A stretch of DNA of 64,000 nt from Deroplatys truncata (Eukaryota > Arthropoda > Insecta > Mantodea > Mantidae): the NCBI GenBank assembly GCA_030765065.1, contig CM060984.1, forward strand, positions 98,251,488 to 98,315,487, in the 5' to 3' direction. The notes beneath the pieces are model-generated. The model did not search any database. It was not told the origin of the DNA and worked only from the letters and a program-made list of their open reading frames with translations. Below are positions 10,306 to 21,011 of this stretch, one piece after another; the stretch's first letter is position 1, and each line of letters starts with the position of its first letter. The position numbers and the translations under genes are program-made.

Positions 10306-11543
10306 CACTACGTGATCAAAAGCATCCGGATACCTGGCTGAAAATGTACAAATTCAGGTGCCCTCCATCGGTAATGCTGGAAGTCAGCGTGGTGTTGGCC
10401 CACCCTTAGCCTTGATGACGGCGTTGACTCTCGCAAGCATACTTTCAATCAGGTGCTGGAAGGTTTCTTGGGGAATGGCAGCCCATTCTTCACGGAGTGC
10501 GGAACTGAGGAGAAGTATCGATGTGGGTCGGTGAGGCCTGGCACGAAGTCGACGTTCCAAAACATCCCAAAGCTATTCTATAGGATTCAAGTCAGGACTG
10601 TGTGCAGGCCAGTCCATTACAGGGATGTTATTGTCGTGTAACCACTCCGCCACAGCCCGTGCAGTATGAACAGGTGCTCGATCGTGTTGAAAGATGCAAT
10701 CGCCATCCCCGAATTGCTATTCAACAGTGGGAAGCAAGAAGGTGCTTAAAATATCAATGTAGGTCTGCGCTGTGATCGTGCCACGCAAAACAAGGGGTGC
10801 GTGCCCTCTCCAGGAAAAACACGACCACACCATAACACCACCACCTCCGAATTTCACTGTTGGCACTACAGACGCTGGCAGATGACGTTCACCGAGCATT
10901 CGCCATACCCACACCCTGCAATCCGATTGCCACATTGTGTACCGTGATTTTTCACTCCACACAACGTTTTGCCACTGTTCAATCGTGTAATGTTGACGCT
11001 CCTTACACCAAGCGAGGCGTCGTTTGGCATTTTCCTGCGTGATGTGTGGCTTATGAGCAGCCGCTCGACCATGGAATCCAAGATTTCTCACCTCACGCCT
11101 AACTGACATAGTACTTGGAGCGGATCTTGATGCAGTTTGGAACTCCTGTGTGATGGTCTGGATAGATGTCTGCCTATTACTCTTTACGACCCTCTTCAAA
11201 TGTCGGCGGTCCCTGTCAGTCAACAGACGAGGTCAGCCTGTACGTTTTGTGCTGTACAAGTCCCTTCACGTTTCCGCTTCACTATCACATAAGAAACAGT
11301 GGACCTAGGGATGTTTAGGTGTGGAAATCTAGCGAACAGACTTCTGACACAAGTGACACGCAATCACCTGACCACGTTTGAAGTCCCTGAGTTCCACGGA
11401 GCGTCCCATTCTGCTGTTTCACGATGTCTAATGACTACTGAATTCGCGGATAATGAATACCAGGCAGTAGGTGGCAGCACAATGCACCTATGATGAAACA
11501 CGTATATTTGTGGGGGTGTCCGAATACTTTTGATCACATAGTG
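10306..11543 (-). mobile_element. Tc1-like transposon, near full length
   Basis: The 1238-bp element has terminal inverted repeats. Left CACTACGTGATCAAAAGCAT pairs with right CACTATGTGATCAAAAGTAT (read inward), and the match continues through TCGGACACC. TA follows the right end (11544-11545); the left TA appears mutated. It encodes one transposase pseudogene on the minus strand. The size and layout are standard for Tc1 (about 1.2-1.6 kb, about 340 codons). Confidence 0.92.
10384..11409 (-). pseudogene. Tc1-family DD34E transposase, inactivated
   Basis: Reading from MGRSVELRDFKRGQVI to GGPTPR-stop gives about 342 codons, full family length. An N-terminal paired-type helix-turn-helix region (QKSVR.ISTPKHPRSTVS) carries a stop and a frameshift. 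It is followed by LTDRDRRHLKRVVKSNRQ, VRREVRNLGFHGRAAAHKP and the linker ITQENAKRRLAWCKE. The DDE catalytic core has its first position at VVWSEKSRY where the family has SDES, so the catalytic Asp is replaced by Glu. The second Asp is present ([11 protein letters not shown]), and SPDLNPIE retains the final Glu but is followed by a TAG. A second TAG follows LLPTVE. The longest intact piece is 10717-11223. The enzyme would cut and paste the element at TA sites; this copy cannot. Confidence 0.92.
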
Positions 11544-11603
11544 TAGTACTTATGGAAGACTATACAAATATTGCCATGAGCATTCAAGGATCTTCAAAAC
11601 GCT

Positions 11604-11825
11604 CTATCTGGGCGAGATGGCTATGCGGTAACGTGTGGGGCTTGCATTCGGAAGGTTCGAGGTTCAAATTCCGCCAGGATCGTCTTCCATGACTGAGGAT
11701 TTTACCAGATTTTCCACAGTTCTAATAATTGGAAAATTCCCCAGAGGTACTCTATACTTAGGCTGGAACAGTTCCTTCCCTGTGGTGCTGTATGTAGTAA
11801 AAACGGGCGTTAAACCCTACTTAAA
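11604..11825 (+). mobile_element. SINE-C (tRNA-like head, about 220 bp)
   Basis: The head GCGAGATGGCTATGCGGTAA resembles an A box, and GAGGTTCAAATTCCGCC is a good B box 40 bases on. The body (GATTTTACCAGATTTTCCAC, GGCTGGAACAGTTCCTTCCC) has no other clear copy in the window. It ends close to a T/A-rich junction with an inverted R copy. Confidence 0.55.
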
Positions 11826-11828
11826 AAA

Positions 11829-12553
11829 TCTGATGCAATACATTCACGTGACTATCTCTACCCTCTATAGTTTTATAGCGGGTATACAACTTACTACTGG
11901 ACGCTATATGCTGCCCTTAAAATTCCATACTGTTTCCATGCAATCGCGACAAATAACTGAATGTTGAAAAAGCTTTAAGAGAATGACCAACAAATGAGCA
12001 ATTCGAAACCTTTAATAACGGATATCTCAGAAAATTATTTTAAATAAATCGTGTGTTTTGAACAGATCTACATTTTTTTGTGTAGTACGTTTTCGTCTAT
12101 CACTTGACGTTTATCGTTATACAAGATTATACAAAACTCGTCCCGAGTGAAGAAGACTTCATAGGCTATTTTCCGAAAATACGAGATATACGTTTTTCAT
12201 GTAAATATATCTTCTATACAATACTTTAAACAAAGTCGTTAGAGCCAGTTTTAGAAAATCAAAACTTTCGAAAAATGTTCCATGTAAAGTTAATTTGGGG
12301 TAGGGATTTTTTTGAAAATCTTTGTGTGGCATCTTTGAAAGATATTCAACTTAAATACCCAGTTCGTATTTATCCGACTTCTCGTTTTTGAGTTATGCTG
12401 TTCACCGGCACACACACAGCCACGGACATGTTTCCAAAAATGCTTTTTTGGATTCAGGGGGTCTCAAAACATGTATTTCCGGTGAAATCTCGGTATCAAA
12501 TTTTTGGGTGGAATGCAATACTTCACCTACTTACTATACGTAGTAGAGAAACT
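11829..12553 (-). mobile_element. R repeat copy 4, inverted
   Basis: On the plus strand it begins AAAAAATCTGATGCAATACA (the R 3' end) and finishes TACTATACGTAGTAGAGAAACT (the R 5' end). Both the 3' hairpin and the 5' motif are recognisable, though the hairpin stem has decayed. Confidence 0.85.
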
Positions 12554-13215
12554 GAAAATAAACTATTATTGCATTACGAAAGTATAACCTAGAGATATCG
12601 TTTTATTAATTAAGCTTACTATAATTTAATAAGAAAACAATTTCGTAGTACAAATACCTTAAACGTCCAGAATTCTAGAAATAGTCGCATTTTAATCCCT
12701 ATTCTGCACCTTGTCAGTTACGGCTTTCGAATCTGTGATTATTGTTTTCTTCTTTGCTGATTTATTCATATCATATGTTTGTCTATCATCCGCGGTTTAT
12801 TTACTGCTCTGCTAATTTAATTAACAGCTATGTTGCTTCAATTAAGTCGTCATGCCTTGAAGGGTTACACTGCCTTTCATTGCTGTTGTGGCTTCTTGAG
12901 CAATACAGAATACTTCCTGAGCAGGTTTGAAAAGGACGCTTATGATGGTGCAGAAAAAAATGCAACAAAGCACCATAAAAAACTACTCCGCTAAGACAGA
13001 GCACCAAACAGTCGAGCAACACAACACCAACAATCAAGGAAGCCTTAAGCTCAAAAAGTGCAGATATCACAAGTATATAATTACATTTAAGTCACCAAGA
13101 TAGTTGTGGAGATGAGTGATTAGACGTGTGAGGTAATAACTTTTTATTCTTATGAGTATGTTCTCATTGAGCTGAGTACAAAAACCTTTGTGTAAAAAAT
13201 CTTCGCTATATTTTT
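12554..13215. other. Unassigned AT-rich sequence
   Basis: No recognisable element. Opposite-strand frames at 12742-13070 have no family motif. Confidence 0.4.
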
Positions 13216-14062
13216 ACTTTCTCTACTACGTATAGTAAGTAGGGGAAGTATTGTATTCCACCCAAAAATTCAATACCGAGATTTCACCGGAAATGTATGT
13301 TTTGAGACCCCCTGAATAAAAAAAAAGCATTTTTGGAAACATGTCCGCGTGTGTGTCTGCATGTCTGTGAACAGAATAACTCGGAAACGAACAGTCGGAT
13401 GAACATCAAACTTGGTATTTAAGCTCAGCATCTTCCAGAGATGCGACATGAAGGTTTTCAAGAAAATCCCCCACCCCAGATTACCCTTTACATGTAACAT
13501 TTTTAGAAAATTTTTATTTTCGCAAAAATGTCTAACGATTTTGTTTAAAATATCACATATTTAAGATATTTTCATGACAAATGAAATGTAAATCTCGAAT
13601 TTTCTGGGAATGTGTGCAAAAGTATTCTTCATTATGAACGACTTTTGCATAACTGGTAAACCATAAGAGATAGACAAAATTTTACTACACAAAAAAGGTA
13701 GATCGCGTTAAAATATACAATTTATGTCATATACATTTTTTTTGTTCAGTGAACCATTTTCGAGATATTGCTTGTTATTGCCTTAAATTTTCCCCAATTA
13801 TACTTTTTCTCAAATGAGAATTCGTTATTCATTTTTTATGTCCTGGACATGCAAAGAGAGTGGAATGCGGCACATAGCAACCAGTTCTTAAAACATTTGA
13901 CTGTGGCTTAAAGCCTACCATATTCCCCTTGCACCTACAAGAAAATTAGCAATAAGATTAACATCTCGATATCTCGATTAACATGAAGCATATGGAGAAT
14001 AACCGTTTGTAAAAATAGTTTGTACAAGAGAAGAGAAAGTCATGTGAATGTAACACATCGGA
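13216..14062 (+). mobile_element. R repeat copy 5, full-length
   Basis: It starts ACTTTCTCTACTACG after TTTTT and ends CATGTGAATGTAACACATCGGA before TTTTTT. All R blocks are present in order. Confidence 0.9.
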
Positions 14063-15002
14063 TTTTTTCAGTGCGTTTTGTAATAAAGCTCTTTACCAAA
14101 TGTGTACTACATGTATAAAGGGAGAAAATTATGCCGAACATTAGAGACTACTCAGCAATATTTACAAGTGACAACTGAGATTATTTTTCTCACTGGCTAA
14201 AGACTATGCTCATGGACTTAGGAGACGTGGAATTTTGCATTCGCCAGTTTGGTCCCTATTTCGTAGAAAACCGTTTCAAGTAATTATGCATTCCCTTAAT
14301 GTGACTATTCCACCCACGTGTCAGTCATCTGATACAGATCAGTACTCAGCCAGAGAGTTTCAGGTATCAACCTCCGTGAATCTCTGTATCGATAATTGAG
14401 TATTATATTGTATTATCGCTGCTCAATTATCCCATATCCCTTTAAGTTCAGGTGTGCTATGAAAATAATCATTGAATTGAAAAGACAAGATGTCTAAAAT
14501 ATTGGGCATGCTTAAAAGAGGAAATGCCTAATCAAGTGAAAAGATAACTTACATGTGGAAGGTAAATGAAGAAGATTTTAAGATTTATTATACGGTCGTA
14601 AGGATTTATTACAATATACAGCGCCATGTTCAGTATGTAAGTTGACGCGCTGTAGTGACCTTAGCTGTAGGGGAGACTTTAGCTGTAGTGGGATGAATTT
14701 ATAAATTACTTTAAGTATTTGAAATATATTATTTTATGGATTTTACTGTTCATTTTATTCGCGAAATAGTCCTAGAGCAAATGCAACCCGTGATTTTAAA
14801 ATGTTTTAGGGCTTATCGATTGCTTTAAAATCACTTGTGGCATTTAATATGAAAACTATGAGACCGAGCAAGTATTCGACAAAGAGTCGGTACAAAAGAT
14901 TAAACCTTTACTTACTGTGCTTATCTATATTAGTTGATCATTTGGATCATTCTTTTACTCCTACGGATTCTTGGTCCGTTGATTTGAATATTACAGTTTT
15001 TT
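14063..15002. other. Unassigned AT-rich sequence
   Basis: Nothing recognisable on either strand. Confidence 0.4.
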
Positions 15003-15804
15003 ACTTTCTCTACTACGTATAGTAAGTACGGGAAGTATTGTATTCCACCCAAAAATTCGCTACCGAGATTTCACCGGAAATATATGTTTTGAGACCCCCT
15101 GAATCCAAAAAAAGCATTTTTGGACTCATGTCCGTGTGTGTGTCTGTGTGTGTGTCTGTCTGTGAACAGCATAACTCAGAAACGAACAGTCGGATAAACA
15201 CCAAACTTGGTATTTAGGTCCAGTATCTTTCAGAGATCTTTCATATCTTTCATATGTTTAAGATATTTTCATGACAAATAAAATGTATATTTTGAATTTT
15301 CTGGGAATGTCTCCAAAAGTATACTTCATTGTGAACGACTTTTGCATAACTGGTAAACCATAAGAGATAGACAAAATTTTACTACACAAAAAATGTAGAT
15401 CGCGTTAAAATACACAACTTATGTCATATACATTTTTTTTGTTGAGTGAACCATTTTCGGGATATTGCTTGTTATTCCCTTAAAGTTTTCAACACTTATT
15501 TTCTCAAATGTGAATTCGTTATTCATTTTTTTGTCTAGGATATGCAAAGAGTTATAATCTGTGGCAAAGGGAATGGTGCTGCACCTAGCAACCAGCTATT
15601 AAGAGATATGTATGTGCTTAAAGGCTACTGTATTTCTATATTGCCCTTGTAAATATATATTCCCCTTACATCTACAAGAAAATTAGCAATAAGATAGAGT
15701 CTGCAAATGTTTATCTCGATTAACATGAAGTAGATGGAGAATAAGGGTTTGTAAAAATAGTTTGTACAAGAGTAGAAAAAGTCATGTGAGTGTAACACAT
15801 CAGA
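15003..15804 (+). mobile_element. R repeat copy 6, internally deleted
   Basis: Complete ends (ACTTTCTCTACTACG; CATGTGAGTGTAACACATCAGA then seven Ts) with about 120 bases lost near 15235 between CAGAGATCTTTC and ATATGTTTAAG. Its 3' half carries a variant block (TCTGTGGCAAAGGGAATGG, GCTGCACCTAGCAACC) shared with copy 8 and the copy at 54377-55304. This defines a subfamily. Confidence 0.9.
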
Positions 15805-16078
15805 TTTTTTTAAAAAAAAATCCAGTTCTAATTGGTAAACGGGGAGTTTTCGGCATAGAAAATAAATTAATAGCTACTGTACAAATACTTCATAAATAGT
15901 ATGGAGAGAGTATATGAAATCAACTCGTCATTCGACATTAAAAAAGAACGTACCCGTCAAACGCCGGCTAAACAGTTGATCTCTGGATATGCGATATTTA
16001 TCCATACTTTCTGAAATTTATATTGTGTTATGGTACAACCTTCCTTCTCTATGTTTGTTTCTTTCTGTCTTTTACAAA

Positions 16079-16904
16079 TCTGATGTGTTACATTCATATG
16101 ACTTTATCTATCCATTCTTTAACAAATTATTCTTACAAAACCTTATTCTTCTAACTACTTCATGTTAATCAAGATAAACGTTTGTGTTGTTATTACATAT
16201 TCCCTTGTAGGTACAAAGAGAATAGGGGACTATTAAGCTTAAGTGATAGTCAAATGTTTTAAGAGCTGGTCGCCATGTGTTGACTTTAAATTCCGTTCTC
16301 TTGGTATGATCAGGAAGAGGAAGGGGAGGGGAAAAAAGGAAGAAAGAGAAAAAACAGGAATAACGACTTCACATTTGAAAAAAAATTTAAGAATTGAAAA
16401 TTCAAAGGAATATGTATTTGAGGTAACTGTGTGCTATAACATTTTTTGAGTAGCAAGATTTTGTCTATCTCTTTCGGTTTACCAGCTACGCTAAAGTCAT
16501 TCAGAATGAAAAGCACTTCAGAAGCTATTCCCAGAAAACTCAGGATATGCATTTCATTTGTCATAAAAATATATTAAATATGTGGTATTATAATCAAAAT
16601 TGCTGGAGCTATTTTTGATAAAATAAAAATCCATAAAACTTTACCATATAAAGGGTAGTTTTGGGTGCTGATTTTCTTGAAAACCTTCTTGTTGCCTTCT
16701 TGGAAGATGCTGAGCTTTAAATACTAAGTTTGGTATTTAGAATTTTTTTAGTTATGCTGTTCACAGATACACACACATACACGAACCTTTTTACGAAAAA
16801 TGATTTTTTTTTGTTTTTGGATTCAGGGACCCTCATATATTTTCTGTGAAATATCGACATAGAATTTTAGGGTTGGAAAGAATGGCTATACTAGTAGAGA
16901 AAGC
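16079..16904 (-). mobile_element. R repeat copy 7, inverted
   Basis: The plus strand begins TCTGATGTGTTACATTCATA and ends ACTAGTAGAGAAAGC followed by AAAAAA. It is moderately diverged but colinear with R throughout. Confidence 0.85.
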
Positions 16905-17750
16905 AAAAAATTTGTTTTTATAAATGAATAATATAGCGCAACAATTAAAGTATATTAATTGACCAAATATGTATTTTAATACTCACTAAAGTTAAGAGAT
17001 AAAAAAGCGAATATAAACCTAGAAAATAGTTTTAGAGTGCATCAGCTATAACATGTTCATCGGCTGTTTTATTAAACATAAACTTTTGGACATTCCTGCG
17101 TTTAACATCCGTTAACCAGAGGATAAAATTAGACGAGGAATAAAATAATGAAATGAATGCGCAAATCCGTACGGGAATATATAACTACCTAATATTTATC
17201 TAAAGGAATGAGCAAACAACGCAATAAAAACTAAAGCCAGGCAGCTTGTCAAAACGGTCTAAACTTCGGTCTGCTCTTCGTGAGCTGCAAGAATCCTATG
17301 CCTTTTAAAGCTTTCGAAGTTTGTTATAACAGGAGAAAACTTCATTGGAATGTATGGAATAGGTACTTTGTGTTGGAAGCCGATGCATTCCTACGACTTC
17401 CTCTATCATTGACAAATTCACATATATACGCTGTAGACTTCATATAAATAGATATGTATATATTGGTATATAAGCTTGCATCTTCCAAGGATGCTACACG
17501 AAGATTTTTAAGAACCCCAAACCACCCTTTACATGCAGCATTTTTCCTTATTCTGTTTTAAAGCGCTTAGCCTTTTGTTCTTATAGTTAAGCATGTTGTG
17601 TTTTTGTATTACAGAAAAGGAAGGGAGAAAAGAAAGCTGGAGGATATAAGTAGTATCAATATGAGGATTTTAAAATGTATGTTAGCCTGTTATATGTTGA
17701 AATATCTCAACTAAATTTTTAAAATCCATTTTCTGGAAGTTACATTTTTT
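16905..17750. other. Unassigned; contains a short R-like piece at 17465-17550
   Basis: A weak match to the R middle (AAGGATGCTACACGAAGATTTT, then CCCTTTACATG) is visible near 17480-17545. The rest is AT-rich and unassigned. Confidence 0.4.
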
Positions 17751-17866
17751 ACTTTCTCTACGTATAGTAAGTAGGGGAAGTATTGTATTCCACCAAAAAA
17801 TTCGATACCGAGATTTCACCGGAAATACATGTTTTGAGACCCCCTGATTCCAAAATAAGCATTTTT

Positions 17867-18520
17867 ACTTTCTCTACTACGTATAGTAAGTAGGGGAAGT
17901 ATTGCATTCCACCCAAAAATTCGATACCGAGATTTCACCGGAAATACATGTTTTGAGACCTCCTGAATCCAAAAAAAGCATTTTTGGAAACATGTCCGTG
18001 TGTGTGTCTGTGTGTGTGTCTGTGTGTCTGTGTGTGTGTCTGTGTGTGTGTGTGTCTGTGAACAGCATAACTCAAAAACGAACAGTCGGATAAACACCAA
18101 ACTTGGTATTTAGGTTCAGTATCTTCCAGAGATGCGACACGAAGGTTTTCAAGAAAATCCCCCCACCCCAGACTACCCTTTACATGGAACATTTTTCGAA
18201 AATTTTAATTTTCTCAAAAATGGCTCTAACGATTTTGTTTAAAATATCATATGTTTAAGATAATGTCATGAGAAATGAAATGTATATCTCGAATTTTCTG
18301 GGAATGTCTCCAAAAGTATTCTTCATTGTGAACGACTTTTGCATAACTGGTAAACCATAAGAGATAGACAAAATTTTACTACACAAAAAATGTAGATCTC
18401 GTTAAAATACGCAACTTATGTTATATACATTTCTTTTGTTGAGTGAACCGTTTTCGAGATATTGCTTGTTATTCCCTTAAATTTTCCAATACTTATACTT
18501 TTTCTCAAATTCGTTATTCA
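17867..18520 (+). mobile_element. R repeat copy 9, 3'-truncated
   Basis: It begins ACTTTCTCTACTACG directly after the T-run of copy 8 and stops at the internal CGTTATTCATTTTTT tract, where copy 10 starts. Its TG core has the same irregular (TG)n/TC pattern as copy 10. Its own tail is missing. Confidence 0.85.
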
Positions 18521-18526
18521 TTTTTT

Positions 18527-19411
18527 ACTTTCTCTACTACGTATAGTAAGTAGGGGAAGTATTGCATTCCACCCAAAAATTCGATACCGAGATTTCACCG
18601 GAAATACATGTTTTGAGACCTCCTGAATCCAAAAAAAGCATTTTTGGAAACATGTCCGTGTGTGTGTCTGTGTGTGTGTCTGTGTGTCTGTGTGTGTGTC
18701 TGTGTGTGTGTGTGTCTGTGAACAGCATAACTCAAAAACTAACAGTCGGATAAACACCAAACTTGGTATTTACGTTCAGTATCTTCCGGAGATGCGACAC
18801 GAAGATTTTCAAGAAAATCCCCCACCCCAGACTACCCTTTACATGGAACATTTTTCGAAAATTTTAATTTTCTCAAAAATGGCTCTAACGATTTTGATGA
18901 AAATATCATATGTTTAAGATAATGTCATGAGAAATGAAATGTATATCTCGAAATTTCTGGGAATGTCTCCAAAAGTATTCTTCATTATGAACGACTTTTG
19001 CATAACTGGTAAACCATAAGAGATAGACAAAATTTTACTACACAAAAAATGTAGATCGCGTTAAAATACACAACTTATGTCATATACATTTCTTTTGTTG
19101 AGTGAACCGTTTTCGAGATATTGCTTGTTATTTCCTTAAATTTTCCAATACTTATACTTTTTCTCAAATTCGTTATTCATTTTTTTTATGTGCTGGACAT
19201 GCAAAGAGAATGGAATGCGCCACATAGCAACCAGCGTTAAAATATTTGACTATCGCTTAAAAGCTACCATATTTCCCTTGCATCTACAAGAAAATTACCA
19301 ATAAGATTGACATCTCGATATCTCGATTAACATGAAGCATATGGAGAATAGGCGTTTGTAAAAATAGATTGTACAAGAGTAGAGAAAGTCATGTGAGTGT
19401 AACACATCAGA
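18527..19411 (+). mobile_element. R repeat copy 10, complete; best reference copy
   Basis: At 885 bases it shows every R landmark. These are the 5' ACTTTCTCTACT, CACCCAAAAATTCGATACCG, a TG/TC microsatellite (about 18656-18720), CATAACTCAAAAAC, CCCCAGACTACCC, AACTGGTAAACCATAAGAG, TCTACAAGAAAAT, then AGTAGAGAAAGT, the hairpin ATGTGAGTGTAACACAT and the terminal CAGA. TTTTT then returns to copy 8 sequence. No long open frame with a known domain exists; frames across the microsatellite give VCVCV/THTDT peptides. Confidence 0.92.
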
Positions 19412-19915
19412 TTTTTGGAAACATGTCCGTGTGTGTGTCTGTCTGTGAACAGCATAACTCAGAAACGAGCAGTCGGATAAACACCAAACTTGGTATTTAG
19501 GTTCAGTATCTTCCAGTGATGCGACACGAAGGTTTTCAAGAAAATCCCCCCACCCCAGATTACCCTTTACATGGAAGATTTTTTGAAAATTATAATTTTC
19601 TCAAAAATGGCTCTAACGATTTTAATTAAAATATCATATGTTTAAGATATTTTTATGACAAATAAGGTGTATATCTTAAATTTTCTGGGAATGTCTCCAA
19701 AAGTATTCTTCATTGTGAACGACTTTTGCATAACTGGTAAACCATAAGAGATAGACAAAATTTTACTACACAAAAAATGTAGATCGCCATAAAATACACA
19801 ATTTATGTCATATAGATTTTTTGTTGTTGAGTGAACCATTTTCCAGATATTGCTTGTTATTCCCTTAAATTTTTCAATACTTATTTTCTCAAACGGGAAT
19901 TCGTTATTCATTTTT

Positions 19916-20736
19916 ACTTCATCTACTACATATAGTAAGTAGGGGAAGTATTGCATTCCACCCAAAAATTCGATACCGAGATTTCACCGGAAATACATGT
20001 TTTGAGACCTCCTGAATCCAAAAAAAAAGCATTTTTGGAAACATGTCCGTGTGTGTGTCTGTGTGTGTGTGTGTGTGTGTGTAACCTTGGTATTTAGGTT
20101 CAGTATCTTCCAGAGATGCGACACGAAGGTTTTCAAGAAAATCCCCCTACCCCAGACTACCCTTTACATGGAACATTTTTCGAAAATTTTAATTTTCTCA
20201 AAAATGGCTCTAACGATTTTGATGAAAATATCATATGTTTAACACAATGTCACGAGAAATGAAATGTATATCTCGAATTTTCTGGGAATGTCTCCAAAAG
20301 TATTCTTCATTGTGAACGACTTTTGCATAACTGGTAAACCATAAGAGATAGACAAAATTTTACTACACAAAGAATGTAGATCGCGTTAAAATACACAACT
20401 TATGTCATATACACTTCTTTTGTTGAGTGAACCGTTTTCGAGATATTGCTTGTTATTTCCTTAAATTTTCCAATACTTATACTTTTTCTCAAATTCGTTA
20501 TTCATTTTTTTTATGTCCTGGACCTGCAAAGAGAATGGAATGCGCCACATAGCAACCAGCGTTAAAATATTTGACTATCGCTTAAAAGCTACCATATTCC
20601 CCTTGCATCTACAAGAAAATTACCAATAGGATTGACATCTCGATATCTCGATTAACATGAAGCATATGGAGAATAGGCGTTTGTAAAAATATATTGTACT
20701 AGAGTAGAGAAAGTCACGTGAGTGTAACACATCAGA
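19916..20736 (+). mobile_element. R repeat copy 11, complete, inserted in copy 8
   Basis: It starts ACTTCATCTACTACA after TTTTT and ends GTCACGTGAGTGTAACACATCAGA, then CTTTTTT and copy 8 sequence. It is closest to copy 10 (both have GATTTTGATGAAAATATC). A stretch after the TG core is deleted. Confidence 0.9.
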
Positions 20737-21011
20737 CTTTTTTGTCTTGTATATGCAAAGAGTATCAATCTGTGGCAAAGGGAATGGTGCTGCACCTAGC
20801 AACCAGCTATTAAGAGATATGTATGTGCTTAAAGGCTACTGTATTTCTATATTGCCCTTGTAAATATATATTCCCCTTACATCTACAAGAAAATTAGCAA
20901 TAAGATAGAGTCCGGAAATGTTTATCTCGATTAATAGTAGATGGAGAATAAGCGTTTGTAAACATAGTTTGTACATGAGTAGAGAATGTCATGTGAATGT
21001 AACACATAAGA

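Larger units (their letters stand above)
17751..21011 (+). mobile_element. R repeat copy 8, host of nested R insertions
   Basis: Three separated segments rebuild one R copy of about 880 bases: 17751-17861 (start to the AAAATAAGCA block), 19417-19910 (GGAAACATG to GTTATTCA) and 20738-21011 (TGTCTTGTATATGCAAAG to ACACATAAGA). The breaks fall exactly in two internal T-runs (GCATTTTTGG and CATTTTTTGTC). Segments 2 and 3 share subfamily features with copy 6 (ACTTATTTTCTCAAA; TCTGTGGCAAAGGGAATGG), not with the inserts, which supports their being one copy. Confidence 0.82.

Noticed and set aside
17816..18917. Overlapping open frames with VCVCVSV and THTDTHTD peptides (also in the R copies at 13.3, 15.0, 29.7, 55.1 and 61.6 kb)
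   Set aside because: They are translations of the TG/TC microsatellite and conserved R DNA, occur in several frames and both strands, and differ in length with the repeat number.
18527..19411. R as a classical TIR MITE
   Set aside because: The outermost ends are not inverted repeats of each other; the 12-bp inverted match is terminal at one end and 22 bases inside the other, and flanks are T-runs rather than TA or fixed duplications.
18527..19411. R as a satellite monomer
   Set aside because: Most copies are dispersed in both orientations with separate flanks; only the copies 9/10 junction (and perhaps 34.1 kb) is tandem-like.
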